Positions 28,500 to 37,042 are shown, numbered from the stretch's first letter. The stretch: 64,000 nucleotides of DNA from Caldilineaceae bacterium (GCA_958295845.1 OY282376.1:2741022-2805021); one strand, 5' to 3'. Numbers and translations are program-made. Notes: a model not told the origin generated them from the letters alone.

Positions 28500-29342
28500 T
28501 TATCCTCTCTCGATACCGGCGTCGTTGAATGCCTTTGCCAAGACATCATAGGTCTGGGTGGCGACTTCCAGCGGGTAGTAGGGGGTCCGCCGCTGGACCA
28601 TGTTGCTGATTTCAGCGGTGATGAAGCCGGTGTAGCCGTGACGCTGCATTGATTTCAGGTAGGTGACGTAGTCGAATTCGCCTTCACCGGGGATGAGGAA
28701 TTCGAAGTCGGGCACGGTGCCGCGTTCGTCCTTGACGTGAGTGTGGCTTGCGTGGGGGGCCATCGCAGAGACCGACTCTTCGATACCGATTCCCATGACG
28801 TTGAAGTGGCTGATGTCGAAATTGACACCGACGGCGTCTGAGTCAACACGTCTTATGACCTCTAGCATACGTTGAGGGGTGTCGATGATAGAGCCTACGT
28901 GGGGTTCAATGGCGATTGTGACGCCCTGGCTCTGGCCGTAAGCCGCGGCCTCTTGAATGCGCTCGACGAGGAGGTCAAGTTTGCTCTCCCAGTCCTCTGG
29001 GCTGCCGCCGGCGGTTGTGTCGATAACTGGAGGTCCGTCTGCCGTAGCCCAGTCGAGAGCCAAGTCTATTGTTCGCTTGAGGCGTTCGAGATTGGCGGCG
29101 TGGCTGGCGGCGTCCTCGTCCATGAGGCTGACGTGGCCGGCGATGGCGGGCAAACGGAGATTGTGGTCCTTGAGCAGTTTGGGGATGCGGCTACGTTCGT
29201 TCTTGTCCAGCTTTTCGAGGGCGGTCGAATGGTGGGAGAGGACGGTGAGCTCGACACCGTCGAAACCGAGGCCGGAGAGGTGACGAACGATGGCGTCGAC
29301 GGGAACGGTCGGCATGCCCCACGTGCTGAATCCCAGTTGCAT
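28500..29342 (-). CDS. Sugar phosphate isomerase/epimerase family protein (TIM barrel)
   Basis: A 280-residue xylose-isomerase-like TIM-barrel protein. It opens with LGFSTWGMPTVPV, and VTIAIEPHVGS near 142 carries a metal Glu, VGVNFDISHFNVMG near 171 the Asp/His pair, ASHTHVKDERG near 200 a His and FITAEISNM near 246 the final Glu. This pattern fits 3-keto-sugar/inosose epimerases and isomerases (IolE/IolI-like). It lies in the minus-strand run between an MDR dehydrogenase and the SDR gene, consistent with inositol-like or keto-sugar catabolism. Confidence 0.86.
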   Translation of the reverse strand: MQLGFSTWGMPTVPVDAIVRHLSGLGFDGVELTVLSHHSTALEKLDKNERSRIPKLLKDHNLRLPAIAGHVSLMDEDAASHAANLERLKRTIDLALDWATADGPPVIDTTAGGSPEDWESKLDLLVERIQEAAAYGQSQGVTIAIEPHVGSIIDTPQRMLEVIRRVDSDAVGVNFDISHFNVMGIGIEESVSAMAPHASHTHVKDERGTVPDFEFLIPGEGEFDYVTYLKSMQRHGYTGFITAEISNMVQRRTPYYPLEVATQTYDVLAKAFNDAGIERG

Positions 29343-29516
29343 AATTGTACCTACCTGTCTTTCAGCTGGCTCGCAGGCTGTGAGGCTGCGCGAAATGTGT
29401 TTTGACTGGACGGAAATGTATTTACCGGATCATACGGAATTATCTGGGAATATGCAAACTTTCTCTGATGGGTTCGAACATAGGCCGGTCGAGAAGGTGA
29501 GAGCTAATGAAGCGGG

Positions 29517-30455
29517 TCAATCCAAGGTCACGACGCCCTTAAGATATGTTGTGTCGCCGGACAGAATCTCTTCCATCAGGGAGGGATAACCCCCCAGAGA
29601 TGCCGTATGGGTTACGAGGGGCCGCAGGTCGAAGACGCCGGCGTTGATCAGCTTGATGGCGGGCGGGAATGTGTTGCGGAGCTTTGAGCCTGGGGCAGAG
29701 TTTACGATTGTGAATCCGCCCAAGTGCCACTTGGTGGGGTCGAAATGGGCTGATTGGCCCTTGATCCAGCCGAACAGATTGATGCGACCGCCTGTCTTTA
29801 CGATGTCGGTGGCCAGATCCAACCCCGGCTGGCTGCCGGTTGCATCTACGACGACGTCGATATCGCGGGCTTTCAGGGTTGCGGCGAGGTCGTCCCTGTC
29901 GTGTTGAGAGATGTCGATGGTTTCCTGTGCTCCCTGCTGCCGGGCGAGCGTGAGGCGGTCTTCGACGATGTCGAGGGCGATGAGGTTGCCTACGGGCGAG
30001 TGCAGGAGGCCCTGGAGGAGGAGCTGGCCCATGAAACCGCAGCCGATGAGGGCGACAGTTTCGCCGGCCTTCAGGTTTGTCTGGTCGATGCCGGTTACGG
30101 CGCAGGCGACGGGTTCGACGATCCAGTATTCGTCGTTGAGCGCGGAGTCCGGTATTGGGTAGATGCGTTCGCTGGGGAGATTGCGCACGGTGGAGAATCC
30201 GCCGCCGGCAACTCTGTCGCCTTCTTTGTAGCCGGTGACGCCGGGGCCGATCTTGGAGACATAGCCGACGCCTTCGTGTCCTGGCGGGGCCATCGGGATC
30301 ATTTCGGAGCCGAGCTTGGCGGTCACGATATCCCAGGAACAGATACCGCAGGCGCCGCCGGTCAGTTGGACTTCGCCTTCTGATGGGTCGCCGACTTCGG
30401 TTGTGTAGAGTTCGATGCTGCCGTCGTCATGATAGCGCAGTGTCTTGCTTTCCAT
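29517..30455 (-). CDS. MDR-superfamily zinc-dependent dehydrogenase
   Basis: A 312-residue medium-chain dehydrogenase. GACGICSWD near 33-41 has the catalytic Cys, PPGHEGVGYV near 55-64 the His/Glu pair and EPVACAVTG near 113 the further zinc-site Glu. The Rossmann segment VALIGCGFMGQLLLQGL near 135-151 is followed by an acidic ALDIVEDRL. The structural zinc lobe with four Cys is missing, so the protein is shorter than usual. ATG at 30455 has AAGGAA upstream; an in-frame start at 30554 is leader. It appears to be the first gene of the minus-strand catabolic run down to 24236. Confidence 0.87.
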   Translation of the reverse strand: MESKTLRYHDDGSIELYTTEVGDPSEGEVQLTGGACGICSWDIVTAKLGSEMIPMAPPGHEGVGYVSKIGPGVTGYKEGDRVAGGGFSTVRNLPSERIYPIPDSALNDEYWIVEPVACAVTGIDQTNLKAGETVALIGCGFMGQLLLQGLLHSPVGNLIALDIVEDRLTLARQQGAQETIDISQHDRDDLAATLKARDIDVVVDATGSQPGLDLATDIVKTGGRINLFGWIKGQSAHFDPTKWHLGGFTIVNSAPGSKLRNTFPPAIKLINAGVFDLRPLVTHTASLGGYPSLMEEILSGDTTYLKGVVTLD

Positions 30456-30918
30456 GCTTGTTTCCTTGCTGGCGAATGTGGTGCGGCCGGGCCGTACGGT
30501 TTGCAGTCGGTTTAGTGAGGCAGGGGAAGGCGTCACTCGAGGGCATCTTATCACAGTTTGGGGCAGGTTTGCAGGTGTCTGAATCGGGATGTGCTGGATT
30601 TCCTGGGTCGTGTTTGGCCGAGCAGAGCGTTTGCCGTGAGTCTACGAGAGATCGACGAGAGATTGGGAGGTATTTTTGCGTTTGGGTGCGGGGAAGGGGT
30701 TGGGGGGCCTGGCTGCGGATTGGAGGTCTGTTTGCAGGGGGACTGGCGCGTACAATGTGTGTGTCTGGGGAAAATTGGGGGTAGTTACGGTGGGATCGGG
30801 CGTGGGAAGGGCATGGATGGGGGAGACGTACGGTCTTTGCGGCGAGTGATGGGTAGGGGCGTACGGCCGCTGCCCGGGGGAGCAGCGAAATATTTTATAT
30901 TATTTATTTGATTAAATC
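30456..30918. other. Gene-free stretch with a GTAG-headed GC-rich palindrome remnant
   Basis: About 460 G-rich bases. No convincing gene or promoter. At 30852-30874 a GTAGGGGCGTACGGCCGCTGCCC segment resembles the degenerate first units of the palindrome array near 42.7 kb (shared CGTACGGCC and the 5' GTAG). Confidence 0.4.
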
Positions 30919-31941
30919 CTATTGCCAGTTTATGTGCTTAAGCGGTTTGCCTTGCGGGTCCTTTTGGGCTTCGAGAAAGGCCGCCAGCTCTTCGTGGGCT
31001 GCGGTGGGGTGAAACTTGTTCCGATTTCGGTTGTAGTCGTCGTCTTCCATGAGGCCAATTACCTCATCTGTCATTTCCTTTATCTGGCGCTGTTGCTCTT
31101 CCAGGAAATCTTCGGACAGTTCTTCGGTGTGGACGTAATAGCCGGACCGGGAACTGCCTTTCGCAGGGGGCGGGAGCTGGTGGAGGGCCTGACCGGTCAG
31201 TGGGTCAAGCGGGGGTGGGGAATCGGGCATGGCTGCGGGGTCGCCCTTTATACTGGCCAGAGCCTTATCGGTGGCTTCACGAAACTCTTCCAGGAAAAGC
31301 AGCACTCCAGGGAGATCCCACTGTTTGTAGGCAAATTGCCTGACTTCGTCCTTCTTTGCATGGAAGAGCAGTTGCAGGAATTCGGGGCGGGTGTGGTAGC
31401 CGTAGCGGTGCCGCCCTTTGCCGTTGAGGACCACTTCGGGGGCCTCGTTGGGGTCGGACGGTTCTTCGAAGGCGGCGAAGCCCTGGTCGACGAGGGATTC
31501 GGCGCGGTACTGGTTCTGTTTGGCGACGATGGCGTCGGCGGCTTCGAGGATTTCGAGGTTGGCGTGTGCGCCGACGAACTCTGCTGCCGCGGCCTGTGTT
31601 TCTTCGGTGTGGATGCGTTCCATTTCCTCGTCGGCGCGGCGGTGGAGGTCGACAAGTGTTTTGGCGCTGCGGCAGATGGCGTTGCAGACGGCGGGGGAGA
31701 GTGTACCTTCGGCTACGCGGTTCATGCTGTCTTGGACGAGGTCGATGGCTTGTTTGAGCCTTTCGGGGATGCGTTTGTCGAGGCGGGCGGCGGTGGCGGA
31801 GTTTTTGCCGCCGCGGGAGCGCCATTCGCGGGTGAGGTCGGCGGGCGCATGGGCTATGCAGTAGCCGTCGAATTGGTCGAGGCCGTTTCCCTGGCAGGGG
31901 CTGCCGTCTTTTCTGATTCCTTTGCATGGTGTTTTGGACAT
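30919..31941 (-). CDS. Uncharacterised protein with N-terminal C-X9-C-X11-C-X2-H zinc-knuckle-like motif
   Basis: A 340-residue protein that I cannot place in a named family with certainty. Residues 6-31 hold Cys6, Cys16, Cys28 and His31 in the arrangement CKGIRKDGSPC...GYCIAH, similar to small zinc-binding motifs found at the start of several phage- and plasmid-borne proteins. The middle (50-200) is helical and rich in Glu, Ala and Arg, probably coiled coil, and the C-terminus is charged. ATG at 31941 is preferred, as GAGGTG lies nine bases upstream and the Cys motif follows at once. Repeat arrays flank its 5' side. A DNA-related role is a guess only. Confidence 0.65.
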   Translation of the reverse strand: MSKTPCKGIRKDGSPCQGNGLDQFDGYCIAHAPADLTREWRSRGGKNSATAARLDKRIPERLKQAIDLVQDSMNRVAEGTLSPAVCNAICRSAKTLVDLHRRADEEMERIHTEETQAAAAEFVGAHANLEILEAADAIVAKQNQYRAESLVDQGFAAFEEPSDPNEAPEVVLNGKGRHRYGYHTRPEFLQLLFHAKKDEVRQFAYKQWDLPGVLLFLEEFREATDKALASIKGDPAAMPDSPPPLDPLTGQALHQLPPPAKGSSRSGYYVHTEELSEDFLEEQQRQIKEMTDEVIGLMEDDDYNRNRNKFHPTAAHEELAAFLEAQKDPQGKPLKHINWQ

Positions 31942-32121
31942 GGTTGGTGGCACCTCATATGCGGGTTGTTCTGGTCGTGCGGCCGGGGGGCCGGCGATGG
32001 TGGTGGGTATAAAGTCAGCGCCGGGGTAGAACACCGGTGCTGAACAGGTATTATAACATGGAAATTGGGTGTTTTTTGGGCAATTTTATTGGATTTTGGT
32101 TTTGGGTTGGGAGGGAGGGGA

Positions 32122-32406
32122 GGGCAACGGCGACTTCAACATCTTTTAGCCACGGAGGGCCACGGAGGGGCACGGAGAACGGCAACTGCAACTGCAACTT
32201 CAACACCTTTTGGAACCACGGAGGGCCACGGAGGGGCACGGAGAACGGCAACTGCAACCGAAACTGCAACACCTTTCTTAGCCACTGAGGGGCACGGAGA
32301 ACGGCAACTGCAACTGCAAGTTCAACACCTTTGTCCACGGAGGGCCACGGAGGGCCACGGAGAACTGCAACTTCAAAACCTTAGTCCGGGGAGGGCCACG
32401 GAAGGA
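32122..32406 (+). repeat. Composite CACGGAG/CAACTTC repeat array 1
   Basis: About four imperfect units. Each has CCACGGAGGG, CCACGGAGGGG and CACGGAGAA in a row, then CGGCAACTGCAAC with a variable number of CAACTG/CAACTT hexamers, then CAACACCTTTT. One unit lacks one CACGGAG block. The same family recurs at 37.9, 45.2, 47.5 and 50.7 kb. Confidence 0.9.
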
Positions 32407-32436
32407 TGTAGGGGGAAACTGTTGGCAAGACATCGT

Positions 32437-32530
32437 GCTGGGGAAGAATGAACACGGTGGCTAGCAAGGGCGGGGCGTTGCGGGGGCGCAGCCCCTGCAC
32501 AAGGGAGGGCCGAAGGCCCGGACGCCCAAA
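32437..32530 (+). repeat. Dispersed GC-rich hairpin repeat, copy 1
   Basis: A 94-base segment nearly identical to 49367-49460. It starts GCTGGGGAAGAATGAACACG and contains a GCGGGGGC-GCA-GCCCCTGC hairpin at 32480-32498 (one mismatch). Confidence 0.8.
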
Positions 32531-32630
32531 AGAGCGAGGAAGGGGTGGAGAGGATGGAAGGGAGAGAAGATGGCGCTTGTTTTGGCGAATTGGCTGCAGA
32601 TTGACCGGTTTAGCGAATCGGGTGCCGATG

Positions 32631-32639
32631 TGCTAATAT
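32631..32639 (+). promoter_or_regulatory. Candidate extended -10 promoter for the 32712 gene
   Basis: TGCTAATAT matches the extended -10 form TGnTATAAT at all but two positions, 73 bases before the start codon. No good -35 lies at the right distance. Confidence 0.35.
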
Positions 32640-32711
32640 TTCGCTTGTGGACCCTCGGTGGGCATACCCCATTACAAGGTTAGATTGAACTGAAGAAAAG
32701 GAGAATGCAAG

Positions 32712-34067
32712 ATGAAGGACCAAGTTTCGAACAGTGTATCGCGACGTGGATTTCTGCGTCTATCGGCTCTCGGTGTTGGGGCATCGGCGCTTGCGGCGTG
32801 TATGCCGGTTGCCGGTCCTGCCGGCGGCGACTCCGGCGGAGACGCTGGCATGGCTGAGCCGACGGCGGTGTCGTTCCTGACGCAGGGTGGAAGCGAGACT
32901 TCTTTTCTGCGCTATGAGCCGCTGATCGAGGATTTCCAGGCGGCTAACACCGGGATTACGATTGATCCGATTTGGGAACCGGGCGGCGCGATTGAGATTC
33001 AGACTAAGCTGCTGACGCTGATCGCGGCGGGCGATGCACCGGACTCTTACTGGGCGCACAGTTATACGAACTCGGGGCAGGCGGTGCGGAACATCCAGCT
33101 GGATGTCAATCCTTTCCTCGATGCCGACGACGACATCAGCGGGGATGACTTCCTGCTGGCGGCGTTGAAGGATTTCCAGTATGAGGGCAGGCAGATTGGA
33201 TTCCCGCGCGAGACGACGAGTACGGTGATTATCTACAACGCCGAGCTTTTCGACGCGGCTGGCGCGGCGCGGCCGGCGGACGGCTGGACGTGGGGCGACT
33301 TTGTCGAGGCGGCGGCGGCGATGACCCAGGGTGAAGGCACTGACCGTGTCTTCGGAACGGCGGACTGGCACCGGAATCGCAACACGTGGATAAAGATGTG
33401 GCAGAAGGGCGGCGACGTGCTGAGCGAGGACCGCACGAAGTTCACGATGAACCAGGAGCCGGGTCTGTCGCAGGTTGTCGAGATCCAGGACTGGCATCAG
33501 GAAGGGGGCATTCACGTGCCGGCCACTGTGACGGAGGCGGGCGGATTCAGCACGGGCGACCTGTTCACGACGGGGCGCATCGGCATGTTCCCGCAGTTCT
33601 CAGTGTTCTCGAATGTGATGAGCTCGGAGTTCGAGTGGGATATTGCGCACTTCCCGGTTGATGAGGGTGACACGCGCACCACGCGCGTTGCTTCAGCGGG
33701 ACACAGCCTCTACGGCGGTACTGAGAATCCGGACGAGGCGTGGCAGTGGATGAAGTTCCTCGGCGGTGAGAATGCGTTCCGCCACTGGGTGGAGGCTACA
33801 GGCTTGAACGTACCTTCGCTGAAGGTCGTGGCCGAGAGCCTGCTGGAGACGATGGCAGACGTACTGCCGGCCAGTGCACAGATCATGTTGGACGCGTTCG
33901 AGTACGGCAGGCCGGAGCCGGTCGCGGGCGACTGGATCGGCGTGCATCGTGAAGTGCAGCCGGCGCTGAACTCGATCTACGGTATCGAGAAGGCGGATGC
34001 ACAGGGAACGCTTGATGCTATTGCTGGCCGGGTGGAGGAGCTGGCGGTCTACGTACCGGGTGTTTAG
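32712..34067 (+). CDS. Extracellular solute-binding protein, family 1, with Tat lipoprotein signal
   Basis: A 451-residue carbohydrate-type ABC binding protein. The signal has the twin-arginine motif SRRGFLRL at 10-17 and a lipobox LAAC with Cys30, so export is probably by Tat followed by lipidation. The mature part shows family 1 hallmarks: PLIEDFQAANTGITIDPIWE near 68-87, LLTLIAAGDAPDSYW near 97, TTSTVIIYNAELFDAAGAAR near 170 and a late ENPDEAWQWMKFLGG near 335. AGGAGAATGCAAG precedes the ATG. The two permease genes follow after a hairpin and a short tandem repeat. Sugars or polyols are the usual ligands. Confidence 0.93.
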   Translation: MKDQVSNSVSRRGFLRLSALGVGASALAACMPVAGPAGGDSGGDAGMAEPTAVSFLTQGGSETSFLRYEPLIEDFQAANTGITIDPIWEPGGAIEIQTKLLTLIAAGDAPDSYWAHSYTNSGQAVRNIQLDVNPFLDADDDISGDDFLLAALKDFQYEGRQIGFPRETTSTVIIYNAELFDAAGAARPADGWTWGDFVEAAAAMTQGEGTDRVFGTADWHRNRNTWIKMWQKGGDVLSEDRTKFTMNQEPGLSQVVEIQDWHQEGGIHVPATVTEAGGFSTGDLFTTGRIGMFPQFSVFSNVMSSEFEWDIAHFPVDEGDTRTTRVASAGHSLYGGTENPDEAWQWMKFLGGENAFRHWVEATGLNVPSLKVVAESLLETMADVLPASAQIMLDAFEYGRPEPVAGDWIGVHREVQPALNSIYGIEKADAQGTLDAIAGRVEELAVYVPGV

Positions 34068-34082
34068 GCTTAGCTAAGCATG

Positions 34083-34113
34083 GTGCTGGCAGCTATCCAC
34101 CGGCTGCCAGCAC
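34083..34113 (+). terminator. Intercistronic hairpin after the family 1 binding-protein gene
   Basis: GTGCTGGCAGC and GCTGCCAGCAC form a perfect 11-bp stem with a 9-base loop, 15 bases past the stop codon. No U-tract, and the permease gene lies 53 bases further on, so partial termination or mRNA stabilisation is likely. Confidence 0.65.
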
Positions 34114-34117
34114 TATT

Positions 34118-34165
34118 GATCACTCATCCATCTGATCACTCATCCGTCTGATCACTCATCCATCT
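34118..34165 (+). repeat. Three tandem 16-bp repeats abutting the permease start codon
   Basis: GATCACTCATCCATCT is repeated three times (34118-34133, 34134-34149, 34150-34165; the middle copy has G for A). The permease ATG begins at 34167. The repeats occupy the place of the ribosome-binding site, and no Shine-Dalgarno sequence is visible. Confidence 0.85.
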
Positions 34166-34166
34166 G

Positions 34167-35096
34167 ATGGACAGCCCTGGAATCAACCCAGTCAAAGAGA
34201 AGAAGGGACGCGGCCTGCTCTGGTCTGAAACCAGGGACGGGTTCCTGTTTATCCTGCCGTGGATGTTCGGCTTTCTCATATTTACGGCCGGGCCGATGCT
34301 GGCGTCGCTCTATATTTCTTTGACGCGCTGGGAGATCGTGACGCCTTCGGTTTGGGTGGGCGGGGCGCAGTATGTGAAGTTGTTCAGTGACGACCGCTTC
34401 TGGCTAAGCTTATACAACACAAGTTACTACGTGTTTATCGGTGTGCCGCTGCATTTGTTGATGGCGCTGCTGGCGGCACTGGCGGTGAACATGAACTTGC
34501 GGGGCATTCACTACTTCCGCACGGCCTACTATGTGCCCTCGTTGACGCCGGTGGTGGCCAATTCGATCCTGTGGGTGTGGATATTCCACCCTTCGTGGGG
34601 GCTGGCCAACGCTTTTCTGGAGTGGATCGGTCTGGAGGGGCTGTACTGGCTACAGGACCCGCGGCTGGCGAAGCCGGCGTTGATCATTATGAGCTTCTGG
34701 TCGATTGGGGGCCAGATGGTGATTCTGCTGGCGGGGCTCAAGGGCATCCCGATACCGCTCTACGAGGCGGCGGCGATCGATGGGGCCAACTGGTGGGGCC
34801 GGTTTTGGCGTATCACCTTGCCGTTGTTGACACCGGCACTGTTTTTCAACCTGATCATTGCCATCATCGGCGCGTTTCAGATATTTACGCAGGCGTACAT
34901 CATGACCGAGGGCGGTCCGAACTATTCGACTCTCTTCTACCTACTCTATCTATTCCGCGCCGCATTCGAGAATTTCCGCATGGGCTACGCGTCGGCGATG
35001 GCCTGGGTCCTGTTTATCATTGTCCTCTTATTCACCATCATTCAGTTTATGCTGTCGGACCGGTGGGTCTTCTACGAAGGCGATCTGCGCCGCTAG
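34167..35096 (+). CDS. Carbohydrate ABC transporter permease (MalF/UgpA type)
   Basis: A 309-residue inner-membrane permease with six helices. The first spans about 30-55 (FLFILPWMFGFLIFTAGP). The cytoplasmic EAA loop is YEAAAIDGANWWGRFWRITL near 198-217. The MTEGGPNYSTLFYLLYLF segment before the last helices is typical of the MalF/UgpA family. It pairs with the following MalG-type gene. No ABC ATPase is encoded nearby; such importers often share an MsmX/UgpC-like ATPase encoded elsewhere. The ATG lacks a Shine-Dalgarno and directly follows three tandem repeats. Confidence 0.93.
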   Translation: MDSPGINPVKEKKGRGLLWSETRDGFLFILPWMFGFLIFTAGPMLASLYISLTRWEIVTPSVWVGGAQYVKLFSDDRFWLSLYNTSYYVFIGVPLHLLMALLAALAVNMNLRGIHYFRTAYYVPSLTPVVANSILWVWIFHPSWGLANAFLEWIGLEGLYWLQDPRLAKPALIIMSFWSIGGQMVILLAGLKGIPIPLYEAAAIDGANWWGRFWRITLPLLTPALFFNLIIAIIGAFQIFTQAYIMTEGGPNYSTLFYLLYLFRAAFENFRMGYASAMAWVLFIIVLLFTIIQFMLSDRWVFYEGDLRR

Positions 35097-35117
35097 GGCT
35101 GAATAGACTATATTCGA

Positions 35118-35972
35118 ATGACATCAATTAGCGGCAGATCTGCATTAGAGATCCTGTGGGCCGGAATCTGGTACGTGGTTCTGAGCATCTTCGCTGTGAC
35201 GCTGGCGTTACCCTTGGTCTGGCTGATTTCGACTTCGTTGAAGACGGGAGGGCAGACTTTTCTGATGCCTCCCAAATGGATTCCGGACCCGTTTGTGTGG
35301 AGCAACTACGCGGAGGCTTTCAAGGCTGTTGCCTTTCATGAATATTTTTGGAACACGATTCGCATCGTATTCTTTGCCACGACAGGCACGCTTTTGACGG
35401 CGTCGCTGGCGGCCTATGCGTTTGCCCGGCTACGGTTTCCGTTGCGCGGGCCGCTTTTTCTGCTGGTGCTGTCTACGATCATGCTGCCGTCGATCGTGAC
35501 GCTGATTCCAACCTTTATTGTCTTTCGCACCTTGGGTTGGATCGATACTTTTCTGCCTCTGATCGTGCCGCTGTGGTTTGGCGGGGGGGCGTTCAACATC
35601 TTTCTGTTCCGGCAGTTCTTTATGACGATTCCGCTTGAATTGGACGAGGCGGCCCGCATTGACGGCGCCAGCAATTTTCGGATTTATTGGACCGTGATTC
35701 TGCCTCTTTCCAAGCCGGTACTGGCTACGATCGCGGTCTTTGCCTTCATCCATAATTGGAATGATTTCTTTGAGCCCCTGATCTATCTGCAGAGCCCTGA
35801 GAACTGGACGATGGCGATTGGCTTGCGGGGTTTTCGGGGCCTTTACTCTACCGAGTGGAACCAGATGATGGCGGCGTCGACGGCGATGATTCTGCCGCTG
35901 TTAATTCTGTTTTTCTTTGCTCAACGCTACTTTGTGAGTGGCATACAGATGAGCGGACTGGCGGGAAGATGA
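35118..35972 (+). CDS. Carbohydrate ABC transporter permease (MalG/UgpE type)
   Basis: A 284-residue inner-membrane permease with six helices. The EAA loop reads ELDEAARIDGASNFRIYWTV near 173-192, followed by ILPLSKPVLATIAVFAF. The C-terminal QRYFVSGIQMSGLAGR closing segment is typical of MalG/UgpE proteins, where it contacts the ATPase. It starts 21 bases after the MalF-type gene, and its last four bases (ATGA) contain the start codon of the amidohydrolase gene, so transport and catabolism are translationally coupled. Confidence 0.94.
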   Translation: MTSISGRSALEILWAGIWYVVLSIFAVTLALPLVWLISTSLKTGGQTFLMPPKWIPDPFVWSNYAEAFKAVAFHEYFWNTIRIVFFATTGTLLTASLAAYAFARLRFPLRGPLFLLVLSTIMLPSIVTLIPTFIVFRTLGWIDTFLPLIVPLWFGGGAFNIFLFRQFFMTIPLELDEAARIDGASNFRIYWTVILPLSKPVLATIAVFAFIHNWNDFFEPLIYLQSPENWTMAIGLRGFRGLYSTEWNQMMAASTAMILPLLILFFFAQRYFVSGIQMSGLAGR

Positions 35973-37042
35973 CAACACATAATGGGAACCTGGTGGTCGA
36001 CACGGACATTCATCCGGTCGTGAACGCTGAAAGCGTGCAGGCGCGTCTGCCAGAGCCCTGGCGTACTCGATATGCTGGGGGGAATCGCGGCCCGGGCAAT
36101 TTGGGCTGGTGGAATCCGATGGGCGTGGAGAGGGCGGACGTGCGGCTGGAGAACGGGCAGACGATCCAGAGCGACCCGGGGCTGTTGGAAGAGCACTTCC
36201 TGGACGTGTACGGGATTGATTACGGCGTTCTGCTTCCGGGCGGCATTCTGCATACGGCGCAATCGCCAGAGCCTGACTATGCGGCGGCGGTGATCAGCGC
36301 GGTCAATGACGTCTATGTGGATGAGTGGCTGGCGCAGAGCCCGCGCTTACTTTCATCTTTGGGGGTCTATCCGCATTTGCCGGAGATGGCGGTGGCGGAA
36401 ATACACCGGCTGGGCGGGCATCCGCAGTTTGTGCAGGTGCAGCTGCCGAGTGCGGCGCGCATTCCATGGGGCCAGCGGATTTTTCATCCGATTTACGAGG
36501 CGGCCAGCGAGTACGGGTTGGCGATTGCGATTCATCCCGGTTCGGAGGGGGTGGGGCTGTCGGGTCCTCCGAATGCGGCTGGCTATCCTACGAGCTATTT
36601 CGAGTGGCATACGACTCTGGTGAACAGCTACATTGCCCATGTGACGAGTATGCTGGCGGAGGGTGTGTTCACGAAGTTTCCAAACCTAAAGTTCGTGCTG
36701 GTGGAAGGGGGAATTTCGTGGCTGCCGCCGATACTGTGGCGCCTGGACAAGAATTGGAAGGCGTTGCACTCGACTATTCCGTGGTTGAAGGAACTTCCGA
36801 GCGAAGTCGCGGCAAAACACATCCGCCTGACAACGCAACCGCTGGAGGAGCCGCCGAACACAGAGCATTTCCACGCGATGCTGGAGATGTTTCCGGCTGA
36901 GCAGATGCTGATGTTTTCAAGTGATTTTCCTCATTGGGATGGCGATGCGCCTGATTTTGCGGTGCGGCAGTTCCCTGAGCATATGCGGGCGCGGATCATG
37001 GGCCAGACGGCGGTCGAACTGTACGGATTGGAAGCTGGATAG
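35969..37042 (+). CDS. Amidohydrolase family protein (ACMSD-like)
   Basis: A 357-residue metal-dependent TIM-barrel hydrolase or decarboxylase of the amidohydrolase 2 (ACMSD-like) family. VDTDIHPVV at 10-18 gives the first metal ligands (DxH), AIAIHPGSEG near 187 the barrel His, and LMFSSDFPHWDGD near 316 the final Asp. Start is the ATG overlapping the permease stop; a longer in-frame start lies inside the permease gene. Members hydrolyse or decarboxylate aromatic and ring-cleavage acids. With a crotonase-like enzyme next door and an importer upstream, the locus may take up and degrade a cyclic carboxylate or glycoside; this is inference. Confidence 0.88.
   Translation: MTTHNGNLVVDTDIHPVVNAESVQARLPEPWRTRYAGGNRGPGNLGWWNPMGVERADVRLENGQTIQSDPGLLEEHFLDVYGIDYGVLLPGGILHTAQSPEPDYAAAVISAVNDVYVDEWLAQSPRLLSSLGVYPHLPEMAVAEIHRLGGHPQFVQVQLPSAARIPWGQRIFHPIYEAASEYGLAIAIHPGSEGVGLSGPPNAAGYPTSYFEWHTTLVNSYIAHVTSMLAEGVFTKFPNLKFVLVEGGISWLPPILWRLDKNWKALHSTIPWLKELPSEVAAKHIRLTTQPLEEPPNTEHFHAMLEMFPAEQMLMFSSDFPHWDGDAPDFAVRQFPEHMRARIMGQTAVELYGLEAG

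Larger units (their letters stand above)
31942..32711. other. Intergenic region with repeat array and GC-rich hairpin repeat
   Basis: About 770 bases between divergent genes. It contains the composite repeat array (32122-32406), the dispersed GC-rich repeat (32437-32530) and the promoter region of the 32712 gene. Open frames here arise because the repeats lack stop codons. Confidence 0.6.

Noticed and set aside
30922-32043. 373-codon plus-strand open frame
   Set aside because: Antisense to the Cys-motif protein; Gly/Val/Phe-rich shadow with no start signal.
32051-32451. Gly/Arg/Thr-rich short proteins encoded by the CACGGAG arrays
   Set aside because: The same repeat is open in several frames at all five loci; no ribosome site and no conservation of one frame.
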